From positions 52,985,357 through 53,049,356 of the forward strand of contig CP154954.1 of NCBI GenBank assembly GCA_039621445.1: 64,000 nucleotides of DNA. The letters run 5' to 3'. The notes below the pieces were generated by a model. The model saw only the letters and a program-made list of their open reading frames with translations, searched no databases and was not told the DNA's origin. A program made the position numbers and the translations under genes. This document shows, piece by piece, positions 10,230 to 21,575 of the stretch (positions within the stretch are counted from its first letter, which is position 1; each line of letters starts with the position of its first letter). The stretch is from Euglena gracilis (taxonomy: Eukaryota; Euglenida; Euglenophyceae; Euglenales).

Positions 10230-10850
10230 TATGATAAATTTTGACACTTTGTCGAAAATGGGGGATCAGTTGTGCAATTTTTTTGGTCATTTGACCACTT
10301 TTTTTTTATAGTTGAAAATCCTTTGCGATGATGACAAAACAACCGAAAACGGGCCAAAATAGTCCAAATTAGCCAAGAATTCCGAAATCCGCAAAATGGA
10401 CAAAAGCAGCAAAAATGACTGCAAATGGCCAAAAATGAAGCCTTCACTAAATTTCACCTTCCTTCCTCATTCCTTCCTCATTGCATGGATGTGGTCATTT
10501 TCGTGTGAGTCACACTGCTGGCTGACGGCTGCCCCCCCCCCCCCAGATTTTGCAGCTAACCTTGGGTGTAAATTTGCCCCGAACCCAAATATTTTTGCCG
10601 CCCGTCCCTGGAATTTTTGTCGCCCTGTCCAAATATTTCTGCCCCCCATGCAATCATTTCCGCCCCTGTTCCTTTTTTTTTGCCCAAAGTCTCATCACTT
10701 TTGCCCCTGCCGGGTTAATTTTCGCCACTCCGCAAATTTTTTCCCTTCGCTTTCTTTTTTGATCCATAACGTCCAGTCAAAATGCTTCTGGTTCCTGAGC
10801 AGAGGCAGGTTAAGAGGTAAATTAATGCTGAATGCTGACAAGTTGACCTT
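10230..10850. other. No gene recognised
   Basis: This is A/T-rich and C-run filler. CCCCTGCCGGGTTAATTTTCGCC-like phrases repeat loosely (TTTTTGCCGCCC, TTTTTGTCGCCC, TTTCTGCCCCCC) between 10590 and 10740. No splice-bounded exon is seen. Confidence 0.35.
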
Positions 10851-10854
10851 GTCC

Positions 10855-11040
10855 AATACCCCGGCTAACGCTAGCCCGGGTATGGGACAAGATCGGGGGG
10901 GGGGACAAGGTCGGGGGGGGGGGGACAAGATCGGGGGGATAACAAATTTCCTTTGGCGGACCCTGGCCCAGACCCTTTGGCCAGGTGTGGGACAAGATTG
11001 CGGGGGGGGGGGCAAGATTGGGGGGGATGGTAAACAACAT
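10855..11040. repeat. GGGACAAGAT/G-run repeats ending GGATGGTAAAC
   Basis: Five units of GGGACAAGAT or GGGACAAGGT, separated by G-runs, end in GGATGGTAAAC. That is the terminus shared with elements at 3167-3946, 13868-14056 and 16031-16131. A TATGGGACAAG/GTGTGGGACAAG pair brackets a non-repetitive centre. Confidence 0.5.
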
Positions 11041-12125
11041 TTGGCGGCTGATAGCGGGAAATTGGTGATGGATTTTGGTGATCGCTGACTGTTGTTGACT
11101 GATTGTTGGTGATGGCCTTCCGACCATTAGTCCACCCCCTCTGAAATAGTTTTTTTTAAGCCCCCCCCCCTCCCAAAAAGTTCATTCACATGTGAAGGGA
11201 AATGAAACCCACCTAAATGCCTTCAAAACCCCCACTTTTTGGGGGGGGTTAATTTGCATTTTTTTTTGGTAATAGCTTCTTTTTGCGCCTGTACAGTGAA
11301 ACCGTAGCCAAAACCATTACCAAAATTCATCAGCTCAGCAGCGTTTACCTGTGGGGCCATCGCAAGGGAATTTTGTCATTGGAGGGCGGGGGGGGGGGGG
11401 GGGGCGGGGGGGCGCCCCCCCCCCCCCCTTGACGACCAAAGGGCGCCGAAGGTGCCCTTTGGGAGGTTGTTCATGGTGTTCGCCCGTGGCCAGGGAAGGC
11501 CTGGTGGGGTGGTCGACCCCACCACCTGGGAGGTGGGGGGTGGTTGACACACCTCACCCTTCACAGCATTTTCACAGATTTTTTAAACAATTTTCTGTCG
11601 CCTTTGGTGCCGGGGAAATTTTCTTCGATCGGAATTGGGTGCGGGAGGAGGTTGTGGTGGGAGGAGGGTGGACTCCCCCCCCCCACCACCCTAACTGTTT
11701 GGTGGATTCCCGTACTGACCTGCCCGTGGCGGTCCTTGCCTTGCACAAGCGTCTTCAACAGAACGGCCCCAAAAGGATGCTATTACCCAATTTTTTTTTT
11801 GCAAATTGACCCCCGAATAGGGGTTTCCGAAGGCATTTGAGTGGGTTTTGAGTCATTTCCCTTCATATATGGATGATTTTTTTTGGAACGGGGAGGGGGC
11901 TTAAAACTTTTTTGGGGAGGGGGGGTGACATGTGGTGGTGGGGGCCGGTGTGGGACAAAGGTGAGGAAAAAAGGGAGAAGGTCCATTGTGGTCGGACGAT
12001 GTGGGACCGGACAGAGAAAATTTGGTTGGGCTGGCGACCATTTTCTAGCGACCAATCGCTAGCGAATGCCACTAGAGACCACCAAAAAGTCCATTCGATT
12101 TCTCGCTCAGGGCTGACATTGGCCA
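11035..12125. mobile_element. ~1.1-kb TIR element, GGGAAATTGGTGATGG family
   Basis: The left end contains GGGAAATTGGTGATGGATTT followed by TGGTGATCGCTGA. The right end, read inverted, contains GAGAAATCGAATGGACTTTT followed by TGGTGGTCTCTAG. Further in, 11160-11230 is inverted relative to 11810-11885, making nested inverted repeats. The G/C-run centre (11385-11540) has no gene. Copies of single ends lie at 294-400 and 7480-7560. Confidence 0.5.
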
Positions 12126-12149
12126 CTGATCAAAGATGACCATAACTTT

Positions 12150-13390
12150 TTTTCTGTCATATTTTGTTAGTTTCTTAGTTTGTTAGTTTGGAGCAAGTTT
12201 TTTTCTTACTCAAAAGCAGCCTAATTTCAACTGATCTCCACTTTTTGCCAGATGTGGCGAAAAGTACCAGGATCACGGGCAAAGTAAACCAGGTACAAAA
12301 ATGTGTGGAACTGGGGGAAACTTTTTTTGGAGGACTGGCAAAAGTTGCGGGCTGGGTGACGAAAGGTTCCTGGTCGGGGGGGGGACGGAAAATTTTAAGG
12401 TTCTCTATAAATTTAAAAATTTTAATCTCCAAAATGGTGGCCAATCAAAGGAAATCACAGGGGCCCGGCATAAACCAATGGACCCTCAACCCTGATTAGC
12501 CAATAGCGCCATCTGCTCGCCAAGCCCCAAGGCGGCCCGTTTTGGCCATTTTTTGGGGGGGCCATTTTGGTCAAAAAAATTAAAAATTTCAAATTACCTC
12601 CAAAATGGTGAGGAATGAAAGGAAATCACTATGGACCGGGGACCGTGTCGGATTGCCAGGCTGACCAGGGCCGCTGGGCTGGGCCGCCTGCCAGGTTGGG
12701 CCAGGCTGGGTTGCACGGTCGAGTTCGAGGGGGCGGGGGCGTGGTCCAGGGTCTGGACAAAAAAAAGCAGTGGGGGAGCCCAGGCACGGGGGGGGGGGGC
12801 TGTCCGAACTCAACCAGAAAGGGGGGGGGGGGTTTGGGGACCCAAACTCGACTGCCTAGTCTCCTCTGAACGCAGGGTTGGGCGTTAGACAACATTCTAT
12901 GGACTGGAAAAGGTGTGGAGGGTGGGGGTCCCAAGAAACTCCAATTGTGCTTCCAACAACGAGGGCGAGTCGGGTGGCGGGGAGCGGACGACGGTATTTT
13001 CAGGAACCAAACTAGGAACTGGGACCCAAAATTTTGGATTTTTCACCACAAATCACAGTTTTCTACATGGCAAAGGACAGCAACCGCAATTTTCAATTAT
13101 TTAGCCACAACGGTCACAAATTTTGTGCCACCAAAAAAGTTATAACCAAAATTAGCATTTCCCACCTGTGAAAAATTATCTCCCAAGCCTCTGGTCCTGT
13201 AGCGGGGCGTTGTGGGGGTGGGTGGGTTGTGGGTGGGTTGCGGGGGGGGGGTCCATCCCCTGTGGGGGCAGGTGACAGAATCAGCTGAAAATCAAATTGT
13301 TGATTTTTGGAAAGTTTTGGGAAAGCTGAAGGTCAACCAAGTTTGACAGAAACCCATCTTTGACCATGATTTGGCAGATTTTATCCAAAA
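12150..13390. other. No gene recognised; diverged direct duplication
   Basis: CTCCAAAATGGTGGCCAATC plus AAAGGAAATCACAGGG at about 12428 recurs as CTCCAAAATGGTGAGGAATG plus AAAGGAAATCACTATGG at about 12599. The GC-rich block 12630-12740 is built of GCCAGG/GGCTGG units and G-runs. Nothing here looks like a splice-bounded exon. Confidence 0.4.
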
Positions 13391-13402
13391 ATTGACTGCC
13401 AT

Positions 13403-13482
13403 TAACGGTTTTAGTAGGGGCGCCGGGCGGCCTCAAGGTGCCGAAGACACCAGGCCACCTGGCGCCCCTACTAAAACCGTTA
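13403..13482. repeat. Perfect 22-bp inverted repeat hairpin
   Basis: The arm TAACGGTTTTAGTAGGGGCG (plus CC) at 13403 is exactly mirrored at 13461-13482. A 36-bp spacer itself contains AAGGTGCCGAAGACACC. Downstream (13490-13730), loose ~30-bp units of GCGCCTGTCTTGAAAACCGTT type recur, and GGCGCCTGTCTTGAAACCGTTC recurs at 14057. This is likely a small foldback family related to the AACGCCCCTGCTAAAATCAG stretch at 15408. Confidence 0.75.
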
Positions 13483-13867
13483 GTGCAGTCGATCTGTCAA
13501 AGCCCTATTTTTCTGGGCCCGCACGCCTGTCTTGAACAACGTTTGATGATTAGTAACCCGTATGGTTTTTTTGCCGTTTTTTTTTGTGGTTTTCATCAAG
13601 GAAACGGTGCCCCTCTGAAAAATGTTCGACACGAACGGCGCCTGTCTTGAAAACCGTTCGACGCTGACGGACGCCTGTCCTGAAACCCGTTAATCATGAA
13701 CGGGGCCTCTGCGAAAACCCATTTGTGTCGCGTTATGCCTTGTATTGCCGCGACTTTCGTCTGCCACGTTTCTGTCGTTACTGCTATTTCAGCTCTTGGA
13801 GCTCTGGGGCATTAGTCCCCACATAACAGATTCTTTTGTGACTTGAATCAGTTTCCAGCTTCCTGTA

Positions 13868-14056
13868 TCCCAAGTAACATTCCCCCCCCCCGAAGGTGTC
13901 CCCCCCCCCCCCCCGGCGATGGTGTCCCACGCCCCTGCCACGGGACCCGGCCGGCCGATCCTAAAGGAATTTTATTGACCCTCCCCCAGATAGTGTCCCA
14001 TACCCGCCCTGTGGAGCTGGGTATGAGACACTACCGGGGGGGGGGCATGGTAAACG
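13868..14056. repeat. C-run/GTGTCCCA repeat unit with GGGCATGGTAAAC end
   Basis: Units of GGTGTCCC and ATAGTGTCCCATACCC within C-runs face GGGTATGAGACACTACC and a G-run, then GCATGGTAAAC. This is the same palindromic theme as the compact 101-bp copy at 16031. Confidence 0.55.
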
Positions 14057-14528
14057 GGCGCCTGTCTTGAAACCGTTCAACACGGGACCCATCCCCAGGA
14101 TGTTCAGTGAGCGGTGGTTCTGCGGGGCTCTGTGAGGAAAATTGGCCATGCTACTTCTGGAGGTCGGGCCGACCACAGTGGGGCCGATCCAGGTCCGCCC
14201 GGCCATTGGGTATGGCTGATCGACCTCCACTGTACCGCAGTGCCCCCCTTCTGTGAAATTTGCCCCCTCCCCACAAAGTTCGATTCTCTTAATTCAGTTC
14301 ATTGCATGGAAACACATCTGAATCCCTGAAAACATCAAAAACACCCCATATTCAAAAAAAAGGTGAAAAACGGCTAAATCAGGAACCAATGACAAAATCC
14401 TCTTGTGTGTGCAAGGCAAGGATGGCGAAACGTGCACCCTGATGAACTTAGGTGTATGGTAGGTAAAATAGCCAGCCGTCTGAATCAGGCTGTTTTTTAA
14501 GGCCCGAAAGCCATGGGCTTTGGGTCAG

Positions 14529-15018
14529 CAGGGGGGGGGGAATGCGTTTCGCATTTTTTTCGCATTTTTTCGCATTTTTGCGCATTTTTTCAAATTTTCC
14601 AAAAATGCGCATTTTTGCACATTTTTTCGCATTTTTTGTGCATTCCTTCGTTTTTTTTTCGGCGCATTTTTTTTTTTGCTTTTTGGCACATTTTTTTCGT
14701 GGTTTTCCAAAATTTTCGCATTTTTGACCATTTTTGCAATTTTTTGCAAAAATTTGAAATTTTCGACTTTTTTTGAAATTTGCATTTTCCTCATTATTCT
14801 ACATAATTTCTTCAAATTTGGTGCCATTTTTGCATGTTTTTGGGTAATTTTTGCATTTTCGTGATTTTTGCGCATTTTTTTCTCGGATTTTGCACATTTT
14901 TGCACATTTTTTCCAAAAATGCGCATTTTTTGCACATTTTTTTGCGCATTTTTGCGCATTTTTGCACATTTTTGCGCATTTTTTCCGAGGCCGGGCGAGC
15001 GCATTCCCCCCCCCCCTG
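14529..15018. mobile_element. CAGGGG-family TIR element with GCGCATTTTT tandem core
   Basis: The element starts CAGGGGGGGGGG then AATGCG. It ends GCGCATT, a C-run and CTG, which is an inverted match. It is flanked by a perfect 7-bp direct repeat, GGGTCAG, at 14522-14528 and 15019-15025. The interior is about 430 bp of GCGCATTTTT, GCACATTTTT and similar units, then TTTTCCGAGGCC just before the right end. No protein is encoded; the phenylalanine-rich frames are products of the repeat. Other members lie at 29884-30387, 52865-53547 and 58589-59261. Confidence 0.85.
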
Positions 15019-15099
15019 GGGTCAGAAACAGGTCAAACAGTCGAAAAAAGAATTGTCCAAACGATGTTTTTTTTGGCCACCCGGACCCGGAAAAAAATT

Positions 15100-15400
15100 G
15101 TTTTTGAGCCCAAAATGCCGACCCCACCCCCGGGGGGGGGTGCCTGCCTGGGCAGGCACTCCAAGCAAGGCACTCCTGATCCGACCCCCCCCCCCCCACG
15201 GGGTAGGGCACACGGCCAAAAGTGCCCTAGCACAGACCCCGACACCGAAGGCGCCGGGGAGCCAAAAGTGGCCTATTTTCAAAGGAATGTGCCGGGGCGC
15301 AGGCCGAAATCCGACCCCCCCCCCCGGGGGTAATGCCTACCTGGGCAGGCACCCCAAGGCTCTCCGGAGCCCCCACCCGAGGTTTGGTAAAAGCAGCCTG
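15100..15400. repeat. CCTGCCTGGGCAGGCAC repeat family copy
   Basis: The order is GCCGACCCCACCCCCGGGG, TGCCTGCCTGGGCAGGCAC, GATCCGACCCCCC, GACACCGAAGGCGCCGGGG and CCTATTTTCAAAGGAA. It is shared with 7970-8240, 20390-20690 and 37630-37800. Each copy pairs a GAAGGCGCCGG core with AGGCAC palindromes. Non-coding. Confidence 0.7.
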
Positions 15401-15885
15401 GTCTGAACGCCCCTGCTAAAATCAGTTCATGTCTGTCGATTTTCAAGACAGGCGTCAGGAAATAGGTTTTGGCATTTTTTGTCCATGTCCCAACAATTGT
15501 TGGGATGGGGGTCCAGGGCTTTGCCGTCGAAGCCCAAAAATTGTCCCAGGGTGGCCGTTTCGGGCTCCTACGGTGCCTGGAGGGTGGGAATGAGGGTAAT
15601 AGGGGGAGGGCCCTCAGGATTCCTGCCAAAAATCTAAATAACCCCCTCCCTGACCAAGCCAGCCGACAAAGTTGACCAAAATTTTTTTCCGAAAAATGGT
15701 GAAAATGTCGAAAAATCTCCACAAAAACAGGGCGACATCGGGAACAAAATTGACATCTGGCATCCTTTACGTGGCCTATCCACCCAAAACTCGAAAAAAT
15801 GCGTCATGCAAATTTCAAAATTTGGACCCCGTTCGATCCCCGGATCGGCCGCTGGCCGAAGGTTTTTCCTTTAGACAAAGGGTAT

Positions 15886-15955
15886 CCAATTAGAAGCCCC
15901 CCCTTGGGTTTTCCGCAGAGTGACCGAATAGTAGCCCCGGGGGGCTTCTAATTGG
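15886..15955. repeat. Small foldback, CCAATTAGAAGCCCC arms
   Basis: CCAATTAGAAGCCCCCC at the left is mirrored by GGGGGGCTTCTAATTGG at the right, with a ~35-bp spacer. The rest of 15400-16020 has no recognised gene. Confidence 0.75.
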
Positions 15956-16030
15956 GGGGGAGTTTAGGACAACCTGGGGCCGACCAGGTCTGCCTGACCT
16001 CTAGTTAAAAGTCCTTTGAAAAAGGGGGGG

Positions 16031-16131
16031 TTACCATGCCCCCTCCCCCCTGATTGTGCCCCCTCCCCGATAGTGTCCCATACCCACCCTGTGGTGGATA
16101 TGGGCCACTATCATCGAGGGGGGCATGGTAA
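16031..16131. mobile_element. Compact 101-bp palindromic element, TTACCATGCCCCC family
   Basis: TTACCATGCCCCC at the left is the exact inverse of GGGGGCATGGTAA at the right. Inside, GATAGTGTCCCATACCCACC faces GGTGGATATGGGCCACTATC. Almost the whole unit is one hairpin. It is the smallest intact member of the family that includes 3167-3946. Confidence 0.75.
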
Positions 16132-16474
16132 TGCGGTGCACTGGCCATTTTTGTCGACTTCCGGAGGTCAGCTCGACCAATGGTCGGCCCGACCGAGGTT
16201 GGCCCGACCGAGGTTGGCCCGACCTCAGAACCAGCATGGCCAGTGCATGCTTTGACCGATTCTTCAAAAAAAGTGCGCGAAATTACGATCCTTGGCCCTT
16301 TTTTCAAGGCCCAAAATTTTTTTCCCGCGCTTCGCGCAACAATTGTTTTTTGCACACAGGGAGGGGGCAGACCCCCCCCCCCCGCTCATTTGATACCTTG
16401 CCCCCCCCCTCATTAATTGCCCCCCACCAAGGAGCTTGCTCATCCTATTCTCAATGCTTGCATACATCCCACAG

Positions 16475-16598
16475 ATTGCTGAAGAAGAGGAGCCTGCATG
16501 CAAGCGCCAAAGGCTGCTTGAGGGGTTACGGCAGCGACGCCTACTGCAGACTGAGCAACCGGCGTCTATTCTTTTCCCCCTCAACGCTTCCGAGGCAT
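16475..16598 (+). CDS. Candidate exon, unknown gene
   Basis: A clean acceptor (CATACATCCCACAG) precedes an open frame reading IAEEEEPACKRQRLLEGLRQ then RRLLQTEQPASILF. This mixed acidic/basic, helix-forming stretch has codon bias like the certain exons. Possible exits are ACCG|GCGTCT (GC type) or GGCAT|GTTTTG. I do not recognise the protein, and no partner exon can be assigned. Confidence 0.4.
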
Positions 16599-16679
16599 GT
16601 TTTGTTTGCACACCCACCGCCAGAATGGGCATTTTTTTTGCATAATTTCAATCATTTTTGGCAGTTTTCAGGGCTTTAT

Positions 16680-16800
16680 GGCCCAACCCCCTGAAATTTT
16701 GGCAAAATGGCCAAAATTGGTTGAAAAATGGTCGTAACTCGGGTTATATGGGGCATTTTAAGGGCTTCAGTTTAAGTCTGTGGACATTTCTTTTGATTCC
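16680..16800 (-). repeat. Inverted copy of the 63.4-63.9 kb module repeat
   Basis: Read on the - strand this gives AATCAAAAGAAATGTCC, then AAACTGAAGCCCTTAAAATG and CCCGAGTTACGACCATTTTT. It matches the order AATCAAAGAAAATGTCCGGA, AAATGAAGCCCTTGGAATG and AGCCGGAGTTATGGTCATTT at 63720-63830. Confidence 0.65.
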
Positions 16801-16974
16801 CCACCATTTTTTTTGAGAGAAAAATTGATTTTTTTGACCCCAAAAAGGGCTGAAATTTTGCATTTAACGGCGAGAGGTTTGGCAACCGAAAACTGGAGGT
16901 AGGAGGGGGTCCCCTTAGTTTTGGAAGGGGGTCCCCCCCACCCTCCGAGATTCCCATACAAGCATGCAACCCTT

Positions 16975-17290
16975 GGGCAGGGTCCCAAGCATATCATTGT
17001 TTAAGGAGTGTCCGACCCCACCTGGGCCCAGGGGGGATTGACTGACTGACTGACTGGTTTTTGATCCCAATTTCATTTTTGGCCCTGATTTTGGTTTTGG
17101 AACCCTTTACTTTGATATTTGGTATTTGATTTTGGGCCATTTTTTTGGCTGAGTAGTCAGAGTGACCAATCCCCCTGTTTTTAAACCTGTTCAAAAATTG
17201 GTTTTTAAAAGTGACTTCCTAGATTTTTGAAAGTTACCCCCTCCCCCCCCCAAACACAGGGGAGTCGGAATGCAATGGAATGGTCCCAAG
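16975..17290. repeat. Copy of the CATATCATTG...GTGTCCGACCCCACC repeat family
   Basis: AGCATATCATTGTTTAAGGA followed by GTGTCCGACCCCACCTGG, GACTGACTGACT and TTTTTGGCTGAGTAGTCAGA matches 23541-23760 and, in part, 29990-30190 and 33878-34040. From 17300 to 18330 I see A/T-rich filler with no recognised gene. Confidence 0.6.
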
Positions 17291-18338
17291 CCAGCCTTGG
17301 CAACCTCAAACCTGTGTGTGCAATGCTTTGCTGCAGAGACATGATGAACAAGGAACAAAAAAAAGAAAAATATGTTTGAATCAATTAAACATTGAAGATT
17401 AAACTATTGAAGATTAAAACCTGCTTTCCCCCCGTTTTGCACTTTCTGCACTTTTCTGCACTTTCCCCCTGAGACCAAACTTTTTCTTGCCGAACGTTGC
17501 CATCTTTTTTTTTTGGACTTTCTTTGGCTGACAATAATGACAGCTTTCGTATCATCATGTTCCCAAAATCGAATGAACAGGTGCAGGCATTGTTTTTCAA
17601 GGTGAAAATGCTCAAATTTTTTTTAGGGTTTTCAAGGCGTTATTTTTAAGTTTTTTTCAAGGCTTTTTTTTAAAGACATTTTGAAAATTTCAAGAATTTT
17701 TAAGGTGCCCATTTTCCATCAGTGGTCAAAGAACCACCCGCATTGAACCAATGTGGGTCCAGGTTGAAATCAAACCCATTTTTTTTGAGTTTGGGTAGAT
17801 AGACAGACAATGTTCCAGCAATGCCAGAAATCATCCCCCCCCCCCACGGAGTTGGCTTGCTTTTGCCATTATTTTGCGACCTTTTTTTTTTGCACGAATT
17901 TGAAAAATCCCCAGGTCATTTGAAGGTTTTTCTTGAGGGCTTTCAGTTTTTTTTTTCCCAGGCGCCCCCCCAAAAATGCCTGATCAGGGGGTATTTTTTG
18001 GCACGAATTTTCAAAAAATGGTCTTTTAAGGTCTTTAAGGTCTTTTAAGGCGTTTTTGTTAAAAGTTTTTAAATATTTTTTAAAGGCATTTTTTTTGTGC
18101 TCGTGTGCATTTCTTGTGTGTTTTCGTTGTTTTTTTATTTTGGATTTTTTGAGGTCCATGTTGCGACCCCCCCCCCCCTGGCACCCTGCCAACTTATAGC
18201 AAGCCCCTTTCCCCCTTCCAATTTTCGGTGTAGATGGTCCTTCTTGATATGGGGTTGGCACCGGGGTGGGTTCTGGGACCCCTATTTGCATTGCATCCGT
18301 GGTTGGTGGACCATTGTCACCAACTTCTTTTTCAACAG

Positions 18339-18567
18339 AGCTCAGCTGGCAGATCCCCCGTCACAACCATTGTCAAAGCTGGACCACATGGCTGCTTGAC
18401 CCAAGGCGTGCATGCAACTTGGGGCTTCATCTGGTCCCTTCTATTTCAGTTGTTTTCCCTCCGACTGCCAACGACCCATATTTTAAGCAGCCATTTTGCC
18501 CAAACCATTGGACCCCAGTCCAGCCCCACCACCATCAAGTGCAGGCTTCTGCTGAAGGGTGCATAAC
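18339..18567 (+). CDS. Candidate exon pair, unknown gene
   Basis: Acceptor-like CTTTTTCAACAG at 18338 opens a frame reading SSAGRSPVTTIVKAGPHGCL. A second acceptor-like CTTCTATTTCAG ends at 18449, after which one frame reads LFSLRLPTTHILSSHFAQTI to a TAA at 18567. An overlapping frame (VFPPTANDPYFKQPFCPNHW) is equally open, so phase is unresolved. Family unknown. Confidence 0.25.
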
Positions 18568-18939
18568 CCCCCCCCCCCCCGGGGGGGGCGCTGGGCTGCA
18601 GATGGACCGAATTTGCCAAGTGGAAATCCTACTGGACCCCCAGGGGGAGGTCCGCTCTCAGGGCCAGCGTGGTGTTTTTTTTTCAGTGACTGGCGCGAAG
18701 CACCGAAAGCTTGCACGGTTGCACAATGAAATTGCATGGCAAAAAATTGTCAAAATGCCCCCTTTTGGCCATTTTTTGGGAACAAGAATCACCCAAGGAA
18801 GCACCTGGGCCTCATTTCCACCTCACTTTTCCATTTCCAGTGCACAAGATTTTTTCCCCCAGCTGGGGGAACCCCGGACCCCCGTCTCACAAAATGCCCA
18901 GCCAGTGCACCCTCCCGGGGCAATCAATTAAAGCCTGAT

Positions 18940-19099
18940 CAAGTACTCCGGAAACCACCTCCCAATACGCCTCCGCCCCACTGCTGCCTGTTGTCGGGGA
19001 GGCTCTGAGGGCCCTCCAACGGCGCCACCCCGCTTCCATCCACGACACCGCTGCCTCCCCCCTTGCCCCCCACCATGACGCAATACCCAGCGCGGAGGT
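18940..19099 (+). CDS. Candidate exon, unknown gene
   Basis: A long, codon-biased frame contains APLLPVVGEALRALQRRHPA then SIHDTAASPLAPHHDAIPSA. It can end at GCGGAG|GTTCGG, a plausible donor. The sequence beyond the donor (19100-19470) belongs to a repeat (GGAAGTTCGCAGCCCCCC type) also present at 37475 and 56410. It could be an upstream exon of the TPT1 gene or of a separate gene; the phase does not decide. The protein is not recognised. Confidence 0.35.
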
Positions 19100-20389
19100 T
19101 CGGTGGCATTGCTTACCCTTCCCCGCCCCAGCCAGGGCTGAACGGGAATCCCGGAAACCCTCCAGGTGGTTCTGAGAGACCAGGCTTCTTTTTCGAGGAA
19201 GTTCGCAGCCCCCCCCCCACTGGGCGGGTGGGTGTTATGGGCAGGCAGGGGGGGGGGGAAGGCATTTTCAACCCCTCGGGGGGGGGGGGGGTCAGGTTTT
19301 GGGGTGAGTGGTGCTGAAGCACGCCCTCCAGGTGCTGAAGGTGCCGGGGCCCCGAAAATGGACAAGGGAAAACTGACTTGGTCGGCAGGCGCCAGGGTCC
19401 AAAACTGACCCCGGGGGGTGTTCCTGCTATGGGCATGCACCTCATTGCACAAGGCACTCCCCTGCCCCCTGGGTTGAGTTAGTAAAAAAGAGGGACCCCC
19501 CATCCCATCCTGATGGGAGGGGGCGTTCATTCTCATTGTTTTGTTCCCATTCCTAGGCCCCTTTTTTTACGTCAAAATTTCTCTTCGCGCCATATCAAGT
19601 TTTTCCTTGCAAAGTGCCATCATGTGTGGAGGGTCCCCACCTCGGCAATTGGTTTCGACCATACAACTGCGTGAGGTGTGTCCTGTCTGGGGGGTGACTG
19701 ACTAGTTTTTTTTTTGAGTGCTGAATGGTTTTTGGCTCCAGACCCCCCCCCCCTGGGCGTCGGTAAGCAATGGTTTCTATCCCCTTCCTGAACAATCCTG
19801 GCCCCAGCCAACCTCCTCTTTGCCTCATTTCCTTCCACTTGGGGAGAGCCCTCCTCCAAGACACGACGTTGCCAAGTCTCCTCAGGTAATCTGCTTTCCC
19901 CATTCCGGTCGTTTGGTTACCGCATGGGTTTGAAAACAATGCTTCTTTTGCCAAAATGAAAATGCCATAAAAAGGATGCTTGGGGGTTTTGTAAATGACC
20001 CCTTAATGGCTGGGGAGAAGGGCTTGCTTTGGGAGGTGGGTGGTGCAGAAACCAAACGGACCCGCCACCCACGCTAGCAGAATGGCCCTTAACACAACGT
20101 CCTGATTCCCTGGGTCGTTTGGGTCAACCATGCATGGTGGCATGGCGGCATCCGATTGGTTGTTGTCATTCTTGCTTTCTGAAAGAGCCTTAAAACACAG
20201 GGGTGTTTCATAAATGGTTTCACGTATCATATTTCCACAACAACTTTTTTTGAATAGTACATTGCCTCAGAACACTCTCCCATTTCTTTCCCGGCTTTTT
20301 TTTGCGAGGAAAAGTCGCAAATGATAAACATCAGCCCCCATCATGTCCATTTCCAGGCAACCTGGGATCCCATCAGGCTTGTGCTTAGT

Positions 20390-20690
20390 CGGGTGCCTAC
20401 CCCACGGGGGGGGGGTGCTAGGGGCAGGCACCCCATAGCACCTGATCCGACCCCCCCGGGGGGGGGGGTAGGGTTTGGGGGGTGCCTGCCCCTAGCAGGC
20501 ACCCCCCCTCCGACCCCGGCGCCGAAGGCGCCGGGGGCCCGGAAAAGGCCATTTTCAATTAAAATTTTCTGGGTCCCCCCGGACCTCCATCCCCCCGGGA
20601 GGGGGCCTGCTAGGGACAGGCACCCCCCAAACCCTACATATATAACCCTATATAGCACCCCCCCCCCCCCCCGGTTGGTAAGCACAAGCA
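20390..20690. repeat. GGCAGGCACCCC / GGCGCCGAAGGCGCCGG repeat copy
   Basis: Same family as 15100-15400, with GTGCTAGGGGCAGGCACCCC repeated three times in alternating orientation. No gene is seen between 19500 and 21080 outside this block. Confidence 0.7.
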
Positions 20691-21080
20691 TGGATCCCAT
20701 TGATCCCAAGATATCAAGGGATTCAGGCTCGAGGTCGCCAACCACAAAGTTCCCCCCTTTGACAATTTTCTCCTTTGGGGGGGGTCAGCCAGCCTTTTTC
20801 CAGCCACCCCAAAATCTCCAGCCTCTTATCTGGACTCCATATATGTATACAAATTATAAAAGGAAATTTTTTTGAAGAACTTTTGGGGTAGGGAGGTTTC
20901 GGCAATATGACCAAGAACTTGCCAACAATGGTTAAAACTGTGCATTTTTTTTGTGCAAAAGTGTTAGCAACATCGTCCGAATTAAACCAAAAAGCAAAAA
21001 GGCAGCCTTGCCAATTGTGTGGCGAAAGGCACTTGGAGGGTTTAGCTTCACTGTGTGTTGTCTCCAATCTTTTTCCACAG

Positions 21081-21196
21081 TCCGGCGCCGACCCGCAGCC
21101 CGCCGCGGAGGCCGACCGCAACGCCCAGCGGAAGGCTCGCCTTGCTGCCAGCATCTTCTGCACTGGCAACCAGAGAGGGCTCGGCCAGGCTTTGAC
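21081..21196 (+). CDS. Candidate exon, unknown (possibly upstream exon of TPT1)
   Basis: A strong acceptor (TCTTTTTCCACAG) and a donor GAC|GTAAAG bound a frame with heavy G/C third positions, reading SGADPQPAAEADRNAQRKAR then LAASIFCTGNQRGLGQAL. It lies 380 bp upstream of the first certain TPT1 exon. The phases (two nt left over against zero needed) do not match directly, so an intermediate exon or a different gene is required. A further open stretch follows an ACCCACAG acceptor at 21271. The function of this piece is not recognised. Confidence 0.45.
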
Positions 21197-21575
21197 GTAA
21201 AGCAACACACTTGGAGGGAGGTATCCGCGTTCCCCAACTCACCACACCACACCACCGCCTCACACCCACAGGTTTTGTGGCATCAAAGTCTGGGCATGGC
21301 CCAGCCCCTCCTCAGCCTGCAGACCAGGCACAGACTTGGGCAAGGCGGGTCTGCCTGCGTGTGGATGAAAGCCGCCGAGGAAATAAAAATCGCCATATGA
21401 AATAATAACATTCAATAATAATAATACTCGCCATATGACAATCAGCCTGCCAGGGGTTCATATGCATGCACGTTTCAATCTCTGCTAGTCCACAACGTAG
21501 GTGTTTTTCGTCTGGACGCCCCCCTCCCCACATTTCTCCCCTGTGAAAAAAAAAAGAGTTGTTGCCTTTTCGCAG

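Noticed and set aside
11690-11800. Open frame with LVDSRTDLPVAVLALHKRLQ as an exon
   Set aside because: The second half matches a non-coding repeat at 560-610 at the DNA level, so it is more likely repeat sequence than an exon.
14525-15211. 228-codon Lys/Asn/Met-rich minus frame and Phe-rich plus frames
   Set aside because: They come from the GCGCATTTTT tandem core of a TIR element; periodic and open in multiple frames, without gene-like codon use.
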